Below, piece by piece: positions 37,780 to 48,656 of a stretch of DNA of 64,000 bases (within the stretch, counting starts at the first letter, position 1; every line of letters starts with the position of its first letter). The notes under the pieces are model-generated. The model did no database searches. It saw only the letters and a list, made by a program, of their open reading frames with translations, and had not been told where the DNA came from. This DNA comes from Drosophila miranda. Lineage: Eukaryota; Arthropoda; Insecta; Diptera; Drosophilidae. The stretch is taken from positions 20,513,718-20,577,717 of the forward strand of contig NC_046673.1 of NCBI RefSeq assembly GCF_003369915.1. Reading direction: 5' to 3'. Both the position numbers and the translations under genes were made by a program.

Positions 37780-38870
37780 AGAGCAGAGTAGAAGGAAATT
37801 GTTATCAAATAAGCGCGACGCTGGCGTTAAGTCGCGCCTGAAAGACATGTCGGGGTAGGGCGAAGACGAAGAGAGGGTACTTGTCAGAGTAAGATAAGAT
37901 AACTTTTTTGAAGGATAGTTTTAATCGTTGTATAAGAGAAACCGCAATTCCCGACCGATATTGATAAGGAGATGCCAATTTAGTATTTAGATTTAATCAA
38001 TCCGCTTATACAAAATATGTACATATGTATGTATGTATGTATGTGTGTAGTTTTATAACACAAGCCCAGGGGTTCCTTGGTGGTCATGACATTGACCACG
38101 AAACCTTGATAAAGGTGAAGATGAAAGAAATAATCAAAAACATACGCATATTATGTACATGTATGTATATGAATGTATTTACATACATACATATGTATGT
38201 AAGTGGGAGGCAACTCCAAGAGTGGAAAAAGAACAGAAGAAATAGAGAGGGGGGAATGCCCTGTTGGCCTGAAGAGAGAGAGAGAGAGAGAGAGGGACCT
38301 TGTTTTGCATGCGTTCAATAAACTTAGATAAACAGTTAATCGATTCACCAACGCACTCACTCCGGGGGAAAGACAACACGTGCTTTGTCTCTCCTATTGA
38401 TTTTTACCCACCAGCGTCAGCTCCCAGCCAAAGGGAGCAGGAGCACGATATGTACGAGTAGATGGGGAAATAACTGCACAATTCCATTGTTTGAATTTCA
38501 TAATCAAACGTAACTTTTCCTCCCGCAGGGATCAGATGGTTTTCTTTGATTTTCCGTGACTTACGGCGCACACACGTGTTGTAGTCGGTTATGAGGGATT
38601 TTATTTTGCATTCTGATGACTGTTTCGTCTTTTGTTTGTTACATTTGTGGTTATGTTTTGACGAAATGCAGGGGAAGAAAAACGGCAAGTTATTGCCGCT
38701 GGTGGGGAATGGTGTGGGTGGGCGTACACAGATGAATGATGAAACACCGAGAGAAGTCGAAACAAACGGAACAAAAACAGAAGTAGGAGTGACACACACT
38801 TACAAGATAACCAAAACGAAGTAGTCAACAACATTTAACAATTGGAAAAAAAAAACAAAAACAGCACACA
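37780..38870. other. Non-coding stretch with microsatellites
   Basis: GTAT repeats lie near 38025-38045 and 38190-38205, and a GA tract at 38272-38295. There is no gene I can support. Confidence 0.4.
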
Positions 38871-38875
38871 CTCAC

Positions 38876-39175
38876 ATCTTTTCCAGACAACTTTAGTCGC
38901 GGTAACAGCGCGAACTTGAAGTTTACTCCTGGCTTCATTGACTTGCAATTTCAAACTGAGGCCAGCGGGGCAACAACAACCAAAGAAAAGCGCAGACAAC
39001 AACGGCTATGCGGTGGCGGCATTTTCCACCCCATTCTGCAGCAGACGCGGCACAGGCAACAACAAAAACCACAGGAGTTGGCTCTTCTTGTTCTCCCCTC
39101 CCAGCATGCACAGCAGCCTGGCGCTTTCGGTGATGGCCTAGCACACATGTTCCGGTATCGATAGACTCCGCACAC
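38876..39175 (-). promoter_or_regulatory. Candidate distal DRE promoter and untranslated exon (minus strand)
   Basis: Two CGATAG elements lie at about 39155-39182, one inside a perfect TATCGATA. Downstream on the minus strand is a UTR-like stretch ending at a strong donor, AAGAT/GTGAGTGTG, at 38876/38875. The best explanation is a housekeeping promoter for the SLC41-type gene, about 450 bp upstream of the otu promoter region and pointing away from it. Confidence 0.45.
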
Positions 39176-39189
39176 ATCGATAGTAAATA

Positions 39190-40292
39190 TTTTGATTATA
39201 TTTGTGTGTTCAAAATATGTATATAAGTATATTTCCTCTAATAGTAACAGTAGCTTTAATGAAAGCCAGATTTAAAACTCGTTAACATTTCACAAGGATG
39301 TATTATTTCAACTTGCTTGGATCGCTTGGATATGTGGAGCGCCCTCTTGCGCACTCGTTCGTCCCTTTGGATTTCCGTATTTAAACATCGCGCATTTAAA
39401 CATCCAGATTTATAGTCCGCGCTTGGATAGTTTTTCAAATTAGTTCAACAAATTATAATACCAGCAGTAATTTATTAAGATAATAGATTAAAATTGCCTA
39501 TCGATCTATCCTTTTCACCGTTTCTTGTGGCAACTCTTTTTTTAAGCGCCCTCCTTCTCACTCCCTCATTCGGACAACTGGAAAGCTGGAAAGAAATTCC
39601 AATACACTACGCAGATCGTTCCAACTCTTTGAATCCACTGTAGTGTACGGACGCGGATAAGCTGAAGCTGACGGTCGAAAGATATATATTAAAATCAGTG
39701 CAAGTGCAAGGAAATAATATAGAAGAAAAGCCAAAAAAAAACCCATTTGAGTCGTTTCGTGTAATATTTTTTAACATTTTCGTTACATATATTTTTTTGC
39801 CCACTCTCCCTACGTGTGTGCCAGCCATCCTTATTCCGGCTAGTTCATTTTATATTTAGAGTTAGTTTTTTGTGTTTTTTTTCGACCGGTATCGCAGTTT
39901 GTAATTAGTTGCCATTACTGCAAGGAGTTAAGGTACGTTACGTAAGAAATTTGTACATTGTATAAATAGATATGTGTATGCGTGCAGGTGCATGTATCAA
40001 AATTGGCGTCAAGTATAACATTTTTTGATGATCTTCATTTGCCTGGCCTTGTTCGCCCTGACGCCATGTTGAAAATGTGTATACATTGACGATGTTACAT
40101 ATCGTCATCTCTTTTTAGCGCACACATAGACGCTGGAATTGCGCGGTAAAGCGCCGTTGCTTGCGTGGAAATCTGGAATTTTGCTTGCAACGTTTGAGAA
40201 TTTCTCGCCTTCGAATGTTCTTTGCGAAATTCCAGTGGGTTTTTGTGCAATAATTATAGAGAAAATATTGTTGCGTTTCTAGGGGTCTCACC
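39190..40292 (+). promoter_or_regulatory. otu upstream region, 5' UTR and leader intron
   Basis: The start ATG at 40293 is preceded by a clean acceptor (GCGTTTCTAG, ending at 40280). A donor-like AAG/GTACGT lies near 39932. An untranslated first exon ending there and a leader intron of about 350 bp therefore fit. A TATCGAT element lies near 39499-39505. The exact TSS is not clear. Confidence 0.5.
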
Positions 40293-43200
40293 ATGGAGTC
40301 ACTATTGATGGAACTGGAGCGCCCAGTCACCTCGGGCAGCCGCCAGGCACCCGATCCGTTTGACCAATATCTGGAAAGTCGCGGAATGTACCGCAAGCAC
40401 ACGGCCCGCGACGCCTCCAGCCTTTTCCGTGTGATTGCCGAGCAGATGTACGACACCCAGCACCTGCACTACGAGCTGCGCCAGGAATGTGTACGCTATA
40501 TGACAAGCAAGCGTCGCATCTTCGAGCAGGTGCGAAAATGCTCCTCGAAACTTATTCGTTCCCCTCTGGGCTAATTAATATTCTCCCCCCGACTCTTTTT
40601 GCAGTATATTAATGGAAATTTCGACAAGTATTGCAGAGAGTTGGCCAAGCCCAAGACCTATGGCTCCATGCTTGAGCTGAGGGCCATGTGCCTCATATAT
40701 CGGTGAGTGGTGTGGTTCTTCTGTCCTTTGGGCAGGGCAGTGCAGCAAAATCAAATCTTTCTTGTTTGGGGCAGGCGCAATGTGATCCTGTATGAGCCGT
40801 TCAACATGGGCGCGGGCGTGATCTTTAATCGCCACTTTGTGAATTACTTTCGCGTATTTTACACCAAGGAGAACCACTTTGATTCCGTATTCGAGCTAGA
40901 GGACATGAAATTGGCAGCCGTTTGTCAGTGTAAGTGGAGAACACCACTCGAAGGGGGGTGTGTTTATTAATCTTCTCCCTGCTTATAGCAATCACTTTCA
41001 AGATGCTCTACCAGTCGCTCTTCAAGTTGCCGGACGTGGACTTTGCCGTGGAGAGCATGCTCCATCCGCACACCTTTCAGTGGGACTGCTTCAAGGCCGA
41101 ACTCGATCCTAGGGGCTACATGATACGTCTGCGCTGTAGCGATGGCCGCCTCTTTAAGCTGGACGTGCCGGAGCTCACGAAATGCATTCTCGAGAATTAC
41201 AAGCTCTGTAAATTTCACAGCAGCAGCATCTCGAGCATCGAGGAGTTGTCATCCGGCGGGGGCGGGGCTGAGTTGGGGCGGGATTCGACTGAGAATGATA
41301 TACCGCAAATGTGTCCCAATCGATATGTCTCGTGTGTCCGTCAGCTGCTGGACGATGGTAAGAGATGGCTAGCTAAGAGATGGCTTCCATTAGGATGAAA
41401 TGGTCTGTAATGTGCCTTGTGCTTCGCTTACAGGAATCACACCGTTTCCCTACAAGGTGGCCAAGTCCTTGGACCCCAACATGTATCGCAATGTGGAGTT
41501 TGATGTGTGGAACGAAATACGCAAGGAGTCAAAACGCTTCAATGTCTATCACAATGATTACAACTTTAAGGTAAAACAGGAGGGAGAAGCCACACACACA
41601 CAGCCCGACACACTCACACACGTTTCATCAATCTACACGTTTCATCATCCATGTCATCCACCCATGTCGTCTCGCTTATCTATCTCTTAAACGTTTCGTT
41701 TGTTCTGGTTTTCCCTGTTTTTCGTGTCCTCTTTGCAGGTGGGAGCCAAGTGCCTGGTGGAGTTTAATCTGGGGAAAAAATTGGAGGATTGCACGGGCTA
41801 CATCCAAAAAATTAATGTCAAAAACAACGAGAGTATTGTGTTCATAGAGAAGTTTGGCAAAAATATATTGGTACCCCACCCTTCCTTATGTTATTTCTAA
41901 TCTTTTGAATGTTCCCTACTGCCGGACGGATAAGTAAATCCTAAAGTCTCTCTCTTTGTCGTTCTCTTTAGGTGCCCTATGATACGATACATCCTGTGGC
42001 ACCCGACGATTTTCATCCCTGGGAGGTGCCGTATCGCCAACAGCAGCACATGCAGCGACAGATACAGCGCGAGCACATAACCAAATTCTTTAACAAGAAC
42101 AAGTTGCAAAAGTGGCGGAAATCCAAGTCGCCCGATGCGAGCGCCTACTTCCAGCCCCATGTCCAGCAGCAACAGGAGCCCCGACATTCGGAGCACCCAC
42201 GCGAAAACGCATACAAAAGCATGATCGAAATCATCCAGCTGGAATCGGATCCGAACGGGGAGCAGCCGCAGCAGCAGCAGAAGAAGACTTCGATGTCAAA
42301 AAGCGATAAGCGCGAGCGTGATGATCGGGCCTCCAAATTGCAACAGACATCGTCGTCTAAGTCGCAAGAGCCATCATCCTCTGGGCCAGCTCCGCCAGGA
42401 GTAGGAGCAGTAGCCGCCGCTGGTACCGCCCACTTTGTGCCCTACATGCCGCTGATGGCGGGCGGCGGTCGTAGTGGCCTCCCGCCACCACCGACAGCCT
42501 GGTCGGGCTCTCCCATAGCAGTGCCCGAGGAGGCTTTCCGCTTTCCAATGCCACCGCCGCCGCCGCCAAAGAATTGCGTGATGATGCCCTTCGGGGGATT
42601 TGCACCGTCGCCGCAGGGGACCATTGCCCTGCATCCGCCGCTACCGTTTATGTCGATGGCACCGCCGCCACACCCAAACCGTACAGCACCATCGCTACAT
42701 CCGCTCTCGTTTGAGGGACAAACACGTCGCTCGTTCATTTCGAATGGCGGGGATATGCCGCCGGACATGGAAACATTGCGATACTTTTACAACATGGGCG
42801 TAGATTTGCATCTACGCATGTCGACTATCGGGACCGAACCGGAGTTGAATGCGGCTGCCGGAGTGGAGGATCCAATGGGCAAGCTGCATTTTGCCACAAC
42901 ACCACCGCCCACACCCGATGCTGGTGAGCATGAAAACGGCAATACATTTGCGTCGAATCGTGGCTCGGGATCGAACAAGTCGCGCGGCAATCGTCCAGAG
43001 CAGCTGAAAGACCTAAACAATACGATGGCACATGCTGTATCTTTCTTGCCCACGCCAACGCCATCGCCCAGCACCAATGGCCGGTCGTTCAGCTTCTTGA
43101 CTACGTCGCCGGTGGGGCCGCTGCCCCTCTCGCCGAGCCACCTGGTGAGCCCGGCAGGTCCGGCACTATTCTTTCAAACAGCACTTCCGCCATCCCCCCT

Positions 43201-43483
43201 GGCTAGGGGTGCTGCTGGAGGACAGGTAAGATCTGCATTTCAATTTCCATTTTCATCGAGTATTGTAACGATATATGTGTTGATTTCGTAGAATCGGTAT
43301 GCCTGGCCCTTGTCGCCGCCAATGATATCCTCGACCGCCGCTCCACCAGTCTTTGAGGTGATGAACAACTTTCCCAACGATGGCAGCACGCTGCAGCCCA
43401 ATAAACAGCAGCAGGTGGCCACGAAGCCTTCCCCAGGCAAAAATCAGCCTGCAGATGCCTATGCTGCAACCCGTCATCAGTAA
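40293..43483 (+). CDS. otu: Ovarian tumor protein Otu (OTU plus Tudor; oogenesis)
   Basis: There are eight coding exons: 40293-40529, 40605-40702, 40775-40929, 40989-41357, 41434-41570, 41739-41870, 41972-43225 and 43292-43483. All join in frame to give 857 aa (D. melanogaster long form is about the same). The N-terminal OTU domain covers about residues 20-150. Where active OTU proteases have D-G/A-x-C-L-F-R, this reads DASSLFR, so Ser43 stands in the Cys position. The His-containing NHFDSVFEL strand is intact. A Tudor segment follows (residues 333-376 plus flanks), then a long Gln/Pro/Gly/Ser-rich disordered C-terminal half. In D. melanogaster Otu is needed in female germ cells and works with Bam as a deubiquitinase. 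It adjoins the chorion cluster, as in region 7F. Confidence 0.95.
41739..41870 (+). other. otu: In-frame Tudor-coding cassette exon of otu
   Basis: This exon is 132 nt (44 codons) with phase 0 at both ends, so skipping it keeps the frame. It encodes the Tudor core: [20 protein letters not shown], then an [19 protein letters not shown]-type strand pair. In D. melanogaster the comparable exon (about 126 nt) separates the 104-kDa from the 98-kDa Otu isoform. The flanking acceptor (CTTTGCAG) and donor (TTG/GTACCC) support optional use; the donor is weaker than average. Confidence 0.8.
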
Positions 43484-44010
43484 AGCGGGGAAGGAAGGAA
43501 GGGCATGAGAAAAGGATCACCTAAAGGACACCCACCACCGAACCACGGGCATCAACGTATCTTTAGGCCATAACATTCCACCAGAGCCCCCCCATTTGAC
43601 TTTTTTTTTCATATAAATTAACGCACTTTTAAATTTGTAGACTTTTTAAAATCCGTAAAGAAGAGAATTACAAGACATTCCACCAGACCCACCCCGATTA
43701 CCCAGCGACGAGAGGACGATAATCTATTCCCTTAGTAACTCAAATCACACCCTAGGATCACATTTCACATACATATATCGATTGCAAAATTTAACCCTGT
43801 TTCCAGTTCATTTTAAATCTGTTATCAAATTCACTTGTATGCGATTTTATTAGCTCTAAACAGAACAACAGAACAAGAACGTTTGCCACAAAAGAACAAA
43901 TTAAAAGACCATATTTAACCAACATTTACTCTACAAAAAGTTAACCTGCTCGAAAAATACATATATTCAAATTATTTTCATCAGCTAAATACAGTAATTT
44001 TTGTACCAAG
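43484..44010 (+). other. 3' UTR of otu
   Basis: This AT-rich sequence follows the otu TAA. There are several ATTAAA/AATTAAAA-like signals (about 43897-43905) but no clear AATAAA. It faces the minus-strand polyadenylation signal of the next gene near 44022. Confidence 0.45.
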
Positions 44011-44496
44011 AATTAAGAATTTTTATTGTAAATTCAGTTCGAGGCCAGGCTTTGCGTTGCTTTGGCAATGGTTGTCGGTCTCTGCACTGATCTGCTGGTC
44101 GCTGGTCGCTGGCCTTTCTATAAGCGGAAAATGAATTAAATAAGAATAATTGGCTGATTTGGGAGATACGATTTGATGTACTACACACCTGTCGGTCTCT
44201 AATGGAGATTTTTGGAACTCTGGAACTTTGCAAATCTGGACGCCTTTGAATAGAGATAAAGAACTGATATATGTTTGGATCATGCGCGACCTACCAGCTT
44301 AGTAATAGATATGGTAGTCCGATCTTTGGACAGATTAGATGGAGGCAAAAGCTTTTGCTATTTGTTTGGATTATGATTAAAATTATTGAATTATTCATTT
44401 ATCATGGGAGCGGCTGCACACAGGGACATACCTTTCTATAAATAAGGAATACGTGCTCAAAAAAAATAACAAAAAAACTTCCAGCATCTGCTGGAC

Positions 44497-44712
44497 TCAA
44501 CGTGTTCTGCCCACAATAGTGAGAATAAACTTGGTAATATCCATCACTAAAGAGCGAAAGTCCTTGGGCTGGTTGTGCAGCGACACATAGTTTTTGCCCA
44601 CTTTCAAAGGATGCATATTGCCGCCGGAGCAAAGAGAGAGCAACGAACAGAGTACCAGGAGCAGGCGCTGGGCCGTGAGCATGTGCCAAAGAGTAAAGAA
44701 TACGCGCCTCAT
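44497..44712 (-). CDS. Small putative secreted peptide, family not recognised
   Basis: The product is 71 aa, MRRVFFTLWHMLTAQRLLLV... with a strong hydrophobic core (LLLVLCSLLSLCSGG). It looks like a signal peptide, cut near residue 30 or, if the inner Met at residue 11 is used, near residue 20 of that product. The mature part (about 40 aa) is basic and has no Cys pairs; it ends in a hydrophobic FILTIVG then RTR. The ATG has an AAAATG context and is the first AUG after a well-placed promoter. A downstream minus-strand AATAAA lies near 44022-44027, and splice-like sites between (donor AAAG/GTATGT near 44434; acceptor CTTATAG near 44118) suggest spliced 3' sequence. It could be a neuropeptide, an antimicrobial-like or an eggshell peptide. 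I do not recognise it. Confidence 0.55.
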   Translation of the reverse strand: MRRVFFTLWHMLTAQRLLLVLCSLLSLCSGGNMHPLKVGKNYVSLHNQPKDFRSLVMDITKFILTIVGRTR

Positions 44713-44842
44713 TTTCGTAGTATCTTTGCTGCGGGTTTATTCGAACTTGTAACAGATTTTTGTAGTATTTCGCGTTTACTTTTGGTTTCGTTTCGTTTTC
44801 TGTTGTGTTGTTGTTGAATGCACTCAATTTAATTCTGCTTAC

Positions 44843-44880
44843 AGACTGAAATCGCTTTGCGAAAGTGTCGCATTTTTATG
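44843..44880 (-). promoter_or_regulatory. TATA box and initiator of the small secreted-peptide gene
   Basis: On the minus strand CATAAAAA (44880-44873) sits about 31 bp before the initiator TTCAGTC (A at 44847). This is the canonical TATA-to-start spacing. The 5' leader to the ATG is about 135 nt and has no earlier ATG. Confidence 0.65.
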
Positions 44881-45251
44881 CTGATTTTTCAAACTGGCCA
44901 AAAGGGCGGCGCGTCACCTGATGACCTACTTACTAGATTGTTACTGCTGGCAGTTATCATGCATTGTTACCGACTGAGCGGGCGGATGTTAAGGGTGAAT
45001 ATTAGCAATAGTAAGCGGTGGGCGTATGTGACATTGCCTGGATCACGCACACGCACTGGCAAGGACGAGAGATGTACGGTCCCTACAATGGAAATTTAGA
45101 CTGCACTTTACGACCAGACCCATACATTAGTTTGTCGAGAGTTTTTGACCACCTATTTAATTCTGATAGATATGCATGGGCCAATAGGAGACGGTTTTGA
45201 TTAAAAGCGACTTTGTTTACCTTTTTTATTCCGATACATTTGAAGCGAACC

Positions 45252-45284
45252 TCCATCGATTACTTTCATCGATATCGATTACCA
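45252..45284. promoter_or_regulatory. Cluster of ATCGAT/CGATA elements
   Basis: Three ATCGAT cores lie within about 30 bp, including TCATCGATATCGAT. Such clusters bind DREF or the insulator protein BEAF-32. No convincing gene start lies beside it. It sits between the small secreted-peptide gene and the 3' end of the chorion cluster, so a boundary role is possible. Confidence 0.4.
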
Positions 45285-45756
45285 ATAAGAGTTGCCCAGT
45301 TTGAGAATATAAGAAATCAGCTAAAATAAAATAAACTAAAATCTGTATTATATGGCTTATATATTCAAAACAAGAGGGCTTCTTTTTTCTGCATTGTAAT
45401 TTTGGTAGCATATTGTTATTCTTGCCCAGCTTTGAGTAAAACGATAGCAAAAAATATCTACTGCTATTATCGCATAGCAGACCTGGTTCGAAAAGTGCAT
45501 GCGAAATTTCTATGTACTGAAAATTTTTGTGCCGCCGCTCTTCCGCCGTCCGCTTTCCGCCTCTATCCAAATAATAAATCATTAGTAATTTTTTTAAATT
45601 TTTTTATTTGTTTGCAAAGAAACCTGAGTGCCACGCCTTCCATTGTGCATTGGTTGGTTGTGTGTGTGTGGGGTGTGTGGACGTTCAGGCTGTGTAAAAA
45701 CATAGTAACTAAACGCCAGAGCCAGCCACTGAAAGGCCGACACGCAGCGTCCCAAC

Positions 45757-46818
45757 CTAATAGGAGGGAGCCGAGTAGGCTCCGGGTCCGGCAGGGCCGG
45801 CACCACCGTAGTGCTGATGGCTGTGACCGTGACCGTGATCGTGACCGCCACCGTAGTGACTCTCGCGATCGCCAGCGATGCTGGCCAGGGCGGAGAGACC
45901 CTGATTGCCACCCTGGAGCAGCTGGTATCCGGCACTGGCAGCGGCGCTGTCGGCACCGGAGGCATAGGCGGGCAGAGCTTGGCCGGAACCGTGCTGGTGG
46001 CCGCCGCCGTGTCCGGAACCGTGCGAGCCGGCACCGTGACCGTGAGCACCGTGACCTCCGTGGCCGTGTCCGTGGTGGGAGCCCTGGGAGCCGCCGTGGG
46101 AGCCTTGTCCGTAGCCCTGTTTGTTCTCATTCACGAAGTACTTCTCTGCTGGGGGCTTGACCACATTGACGAACACGGGCTCGACCTTGACGCGACGTGG
46201 GTGGTGCTTAACGTAGACCTTGCGGAGCACGATTGCTGGGGGCTTGTGGAGCACGACGGGTGCGGGCTTCACCACCAATGGAGGATGATTCACCAGCACC
46301 TTGGTGGGCGGACGCTTCACAATGATGGGCGCGGGACGATGGATCAGAATCTCGCCCTTGTTCTGGGGATAGGTGATGGATGAGGTCAGGGTGTTGCCCT
46401 TGGTGTTCACCGGCTTGTAGGGGATGTTCTGGTCGGAGCCATAGCTGCTCTGTCCAGAGGAGGCATAGCCGCTCTGTCCGGCCTGGGCCACGCCCGAGGC
46501 GTCGGAACCCTCACCAGCACCAGATCCGCCATTGCTTATGGTGTACTCGCCGCCACTGCTGCCGGCACCGCCAGCAGATGCTCCGGCCGATCCATCGGCG
46601 CCTCCATCATTGCCACCTGGACCGCCCCCGGCCCCGGGACCGCCGTAGCCCTGTTGCGCACCATAGCCATTGGCACTGGCGCATGCCTGCAAAAAGAAGA
46701 GCGAAACGGAGACGATTGTAGATCATGTAGACGATCCACATCTCTGTGGAGGAGCATCTCTTGTGGTACGTACGATCAGGCAGGCGGCCAGAGCCCAAAT
46801 GTAGCTCTGTCTTGTCAT
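45757..46818 (-). CDS. Cp38: Chorion (eggshell) protein S38
   Basis: There are two exons, 46818-46774 and 46686-45757, giving 324 aa (about 306 in D. melanogaster). Exon 1 encodes [15 protein letters not shown], and the signal peptide is completed in exon 2 (ACASA). The body has a Gly/Ser/Ala-rich N-terminal arm ([10 protein letters not shown]..., [13 protein letters not shown]). The conserved chorion S36/S38 core follows ([14 protein letters not shown], then [19 protein letters not shown] and [18 protein letters not shown]). A His/Gly-rich C-terminal arm (repeated [12 protein letters not shown] type) comes last. It is a structural protein secreted by follicle cells into the eggshell; the Tyr residues are cross-linked. 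A minus-strand AATAAA lies near 45603-45608. Confidence 0.95.
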
Positions 46819-46916
46819 CTTTTTCTCCAGTTGCAGTTCCCAGTTGGCGCTCCGATGGTGGTGCTCCCAATTGGATTGTCTGATGTCTTCTGCTGCCCTG
46901 CCTCACTCGGAGATTT

Positions 46917-46950
46917 CTTTAAATATGCTCTGGCTGGACAGTACGTGACA
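46917..46950 (-). promoter_or_regulatory. Cp38: Cp38 promoter: TATA-like box and chorion TCACGT element
   Basis: On the minus strand TCACGT (46948-46943) lies about 20 bp ahead of the TATA-like CATATTTAAAG (about 46927-46917). TCACGT is the conserved hexamer of insect chorion promoters. The start should fall near 46880-46895, giving a leader of about 70 nt. Confidence 0.75.
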
Positions 46951-46956
46951 TTTGGC

Positions 46957-48640
46957 CAGCGCCAATCCCGGTTCGAGAGCTGGCGGCCCCCCAAGCTTGT
47001 TCCGCTCAAAAACTTCGTCATGTTCTTGTTATGGTTCTTCTGGTTGTTGTTGCTGCCGGGGTTTTGGCCCACGCGATGCGAACGAAACATGGCCAAATGC
47101 TGATAGATCGCACGCATCGCACATCGCGCATCGCACCCATATCACGGCTTCTTACGTAGAAACCAAAAACAAACAGCACCAACAATCGACACTTTTGAAT
47201 CTCTCAGAGCTGCATATCGAGGTCCGAACGTCTGCGGAGAGATTGCGATTGCCCGGCCAGCCAGCGCTGCTTCCGCATTGGCCACCCATGAAATCTGAGT
47301 GCGGGACTAGCGAATGGCGGAAGGAAAGATTTCCCTCCCTGAATTGAATTAAGGATTGAGGCTTTGGTATAAATCATACTCTTGGTTACCTTTCGCTTGA
47401 ATTGATTTGTATTTTTGCTGCCTGTTTTGTATGGAATGCTTTCTTTCAGAGGCCTACAATCGCATGGAGCTAGATGTTTATACACATTCTTCCTCAAGAG
47501 ATGGAAAATACAATTGCTGAGCGTCTCAGTGGAACAGCTTCTCTGCGAGGATTTCTTGGAGATTTCTATGGAAAGATAATGCCACGTGTTTTGGGATCTG
47601 TAGCTCACAGTCCACGGACTATAGGATAGAGGAAAGAGGCTTTCGGCTGCAAATTGCTAACTGCTAATAATAGACTAAGTTAACAACATTAAAGGGCAAT
47701 AGGGAACAGCAGACAAAACAACACGAAAATGGTTTTACAAATCTGAACGATTGAAGATACTGGTAAATGTTACTATATCCGGTTATAGGTTAAGGCAAAA
47801 GGTATTAGAATTGTGTCATAGAACTCTAAAAAACTTTTTAAAGATATCAAAGAACGTACTCTAAAGCAAATCGAATTCGTATGCTTACAATTTACTGTGT
47901 CTGACCATCAAATGCTTATTGTATTTTAACCTCTTATAAGTAGTAATAATTGTAATCGAATAATAGTATTCCAATCCATTCCTTCGTTTAACTTCATATA
48001 GGCACACATGTATTATATTTCCATAAGTATTGTGCATTCTGCAATTGTATGTATCGGCAGAAAATAGCTCTACAAGTGTATATGGTTCATATGTGATTGA
48101 ATTTGACTTTATCCAGAAGAAAAATGTTACCAGTTGAAGCTGATTTCATTGCAGATATCATTAAAGATATGCCAAGAATGTCTATGTGTCTAGAGATAAC
48201 GAAAATATGTAAATCTGGAGTGGGAATCAGCCAAAAGCCATAGTAGCTAAGGCCGCCGCTCTTCCCTGTAGCTTTTGTTTGTATGTTTGCCTCTATAAAT
48301 AACTTTAAGGACCCTGAAACTGAATTGAACTACTATAGAATCCTCAAAAGTAGATTCTTTCATTTTGGGTATATAAAATCAATGCTGTATCAAATGTCTA
48401 AGCAAACATTCATGAGTAGTATGCCGTCGAATGTATCGACAATGAATGATTCCAACTTTCAAATAGATCACAATTGGATGGATTCCCCTTCCTTTCCCCA
48501 GTCGGTCAATAATTATATATTTTAAGCATATTTTCCATTTTTTATTTGCATTCAGCAAGGGGCAAAAAAAAAACAAATTTGTTAAATTAAACAGCTGCTC
48601 CGCGTACAGAAGACGAGGAGCACTCCTTGGCCAGGAGAAG
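46957..48640. other. Cp38-Cp36 spacer, candidate amplification control region
   Basis: This is about 1.7 kb without a gene. It is GC-balanced near Cp38 and becomes strongly AT-rich from about 47,600 to 48,200 and 48,360 to 48,600. In D. melanogaster the X-linked chorion cluster is amplified in follicle cells from sequences near Cp38 (ACE1). By position this spacer is the likely counterpart. I cannot identify ORC-binding sites or an origin by eye. Confidence 0.35.
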
Positions 48641-48656
48641 GAAACTCTAAGCTGGC

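Noticed and set aside
44402-44827. A 141-codon frame overlapping the small secreted-peptide gene
   Set aside because: It has no ATG near its start (it would begin at TTG in the 5' leader). Its first part is typical A-rich leader sequence. The other frame has the signal peptide and first AUG.
45811-46721. Long plus-strand open frames over Cp38 (and similar frames over Cp36 and gene A)
   Set aside because: They are reverse-strand shadows of GC-rich, repetitive chorion coding sequence. The minus-strand readings match known chorion proteins.
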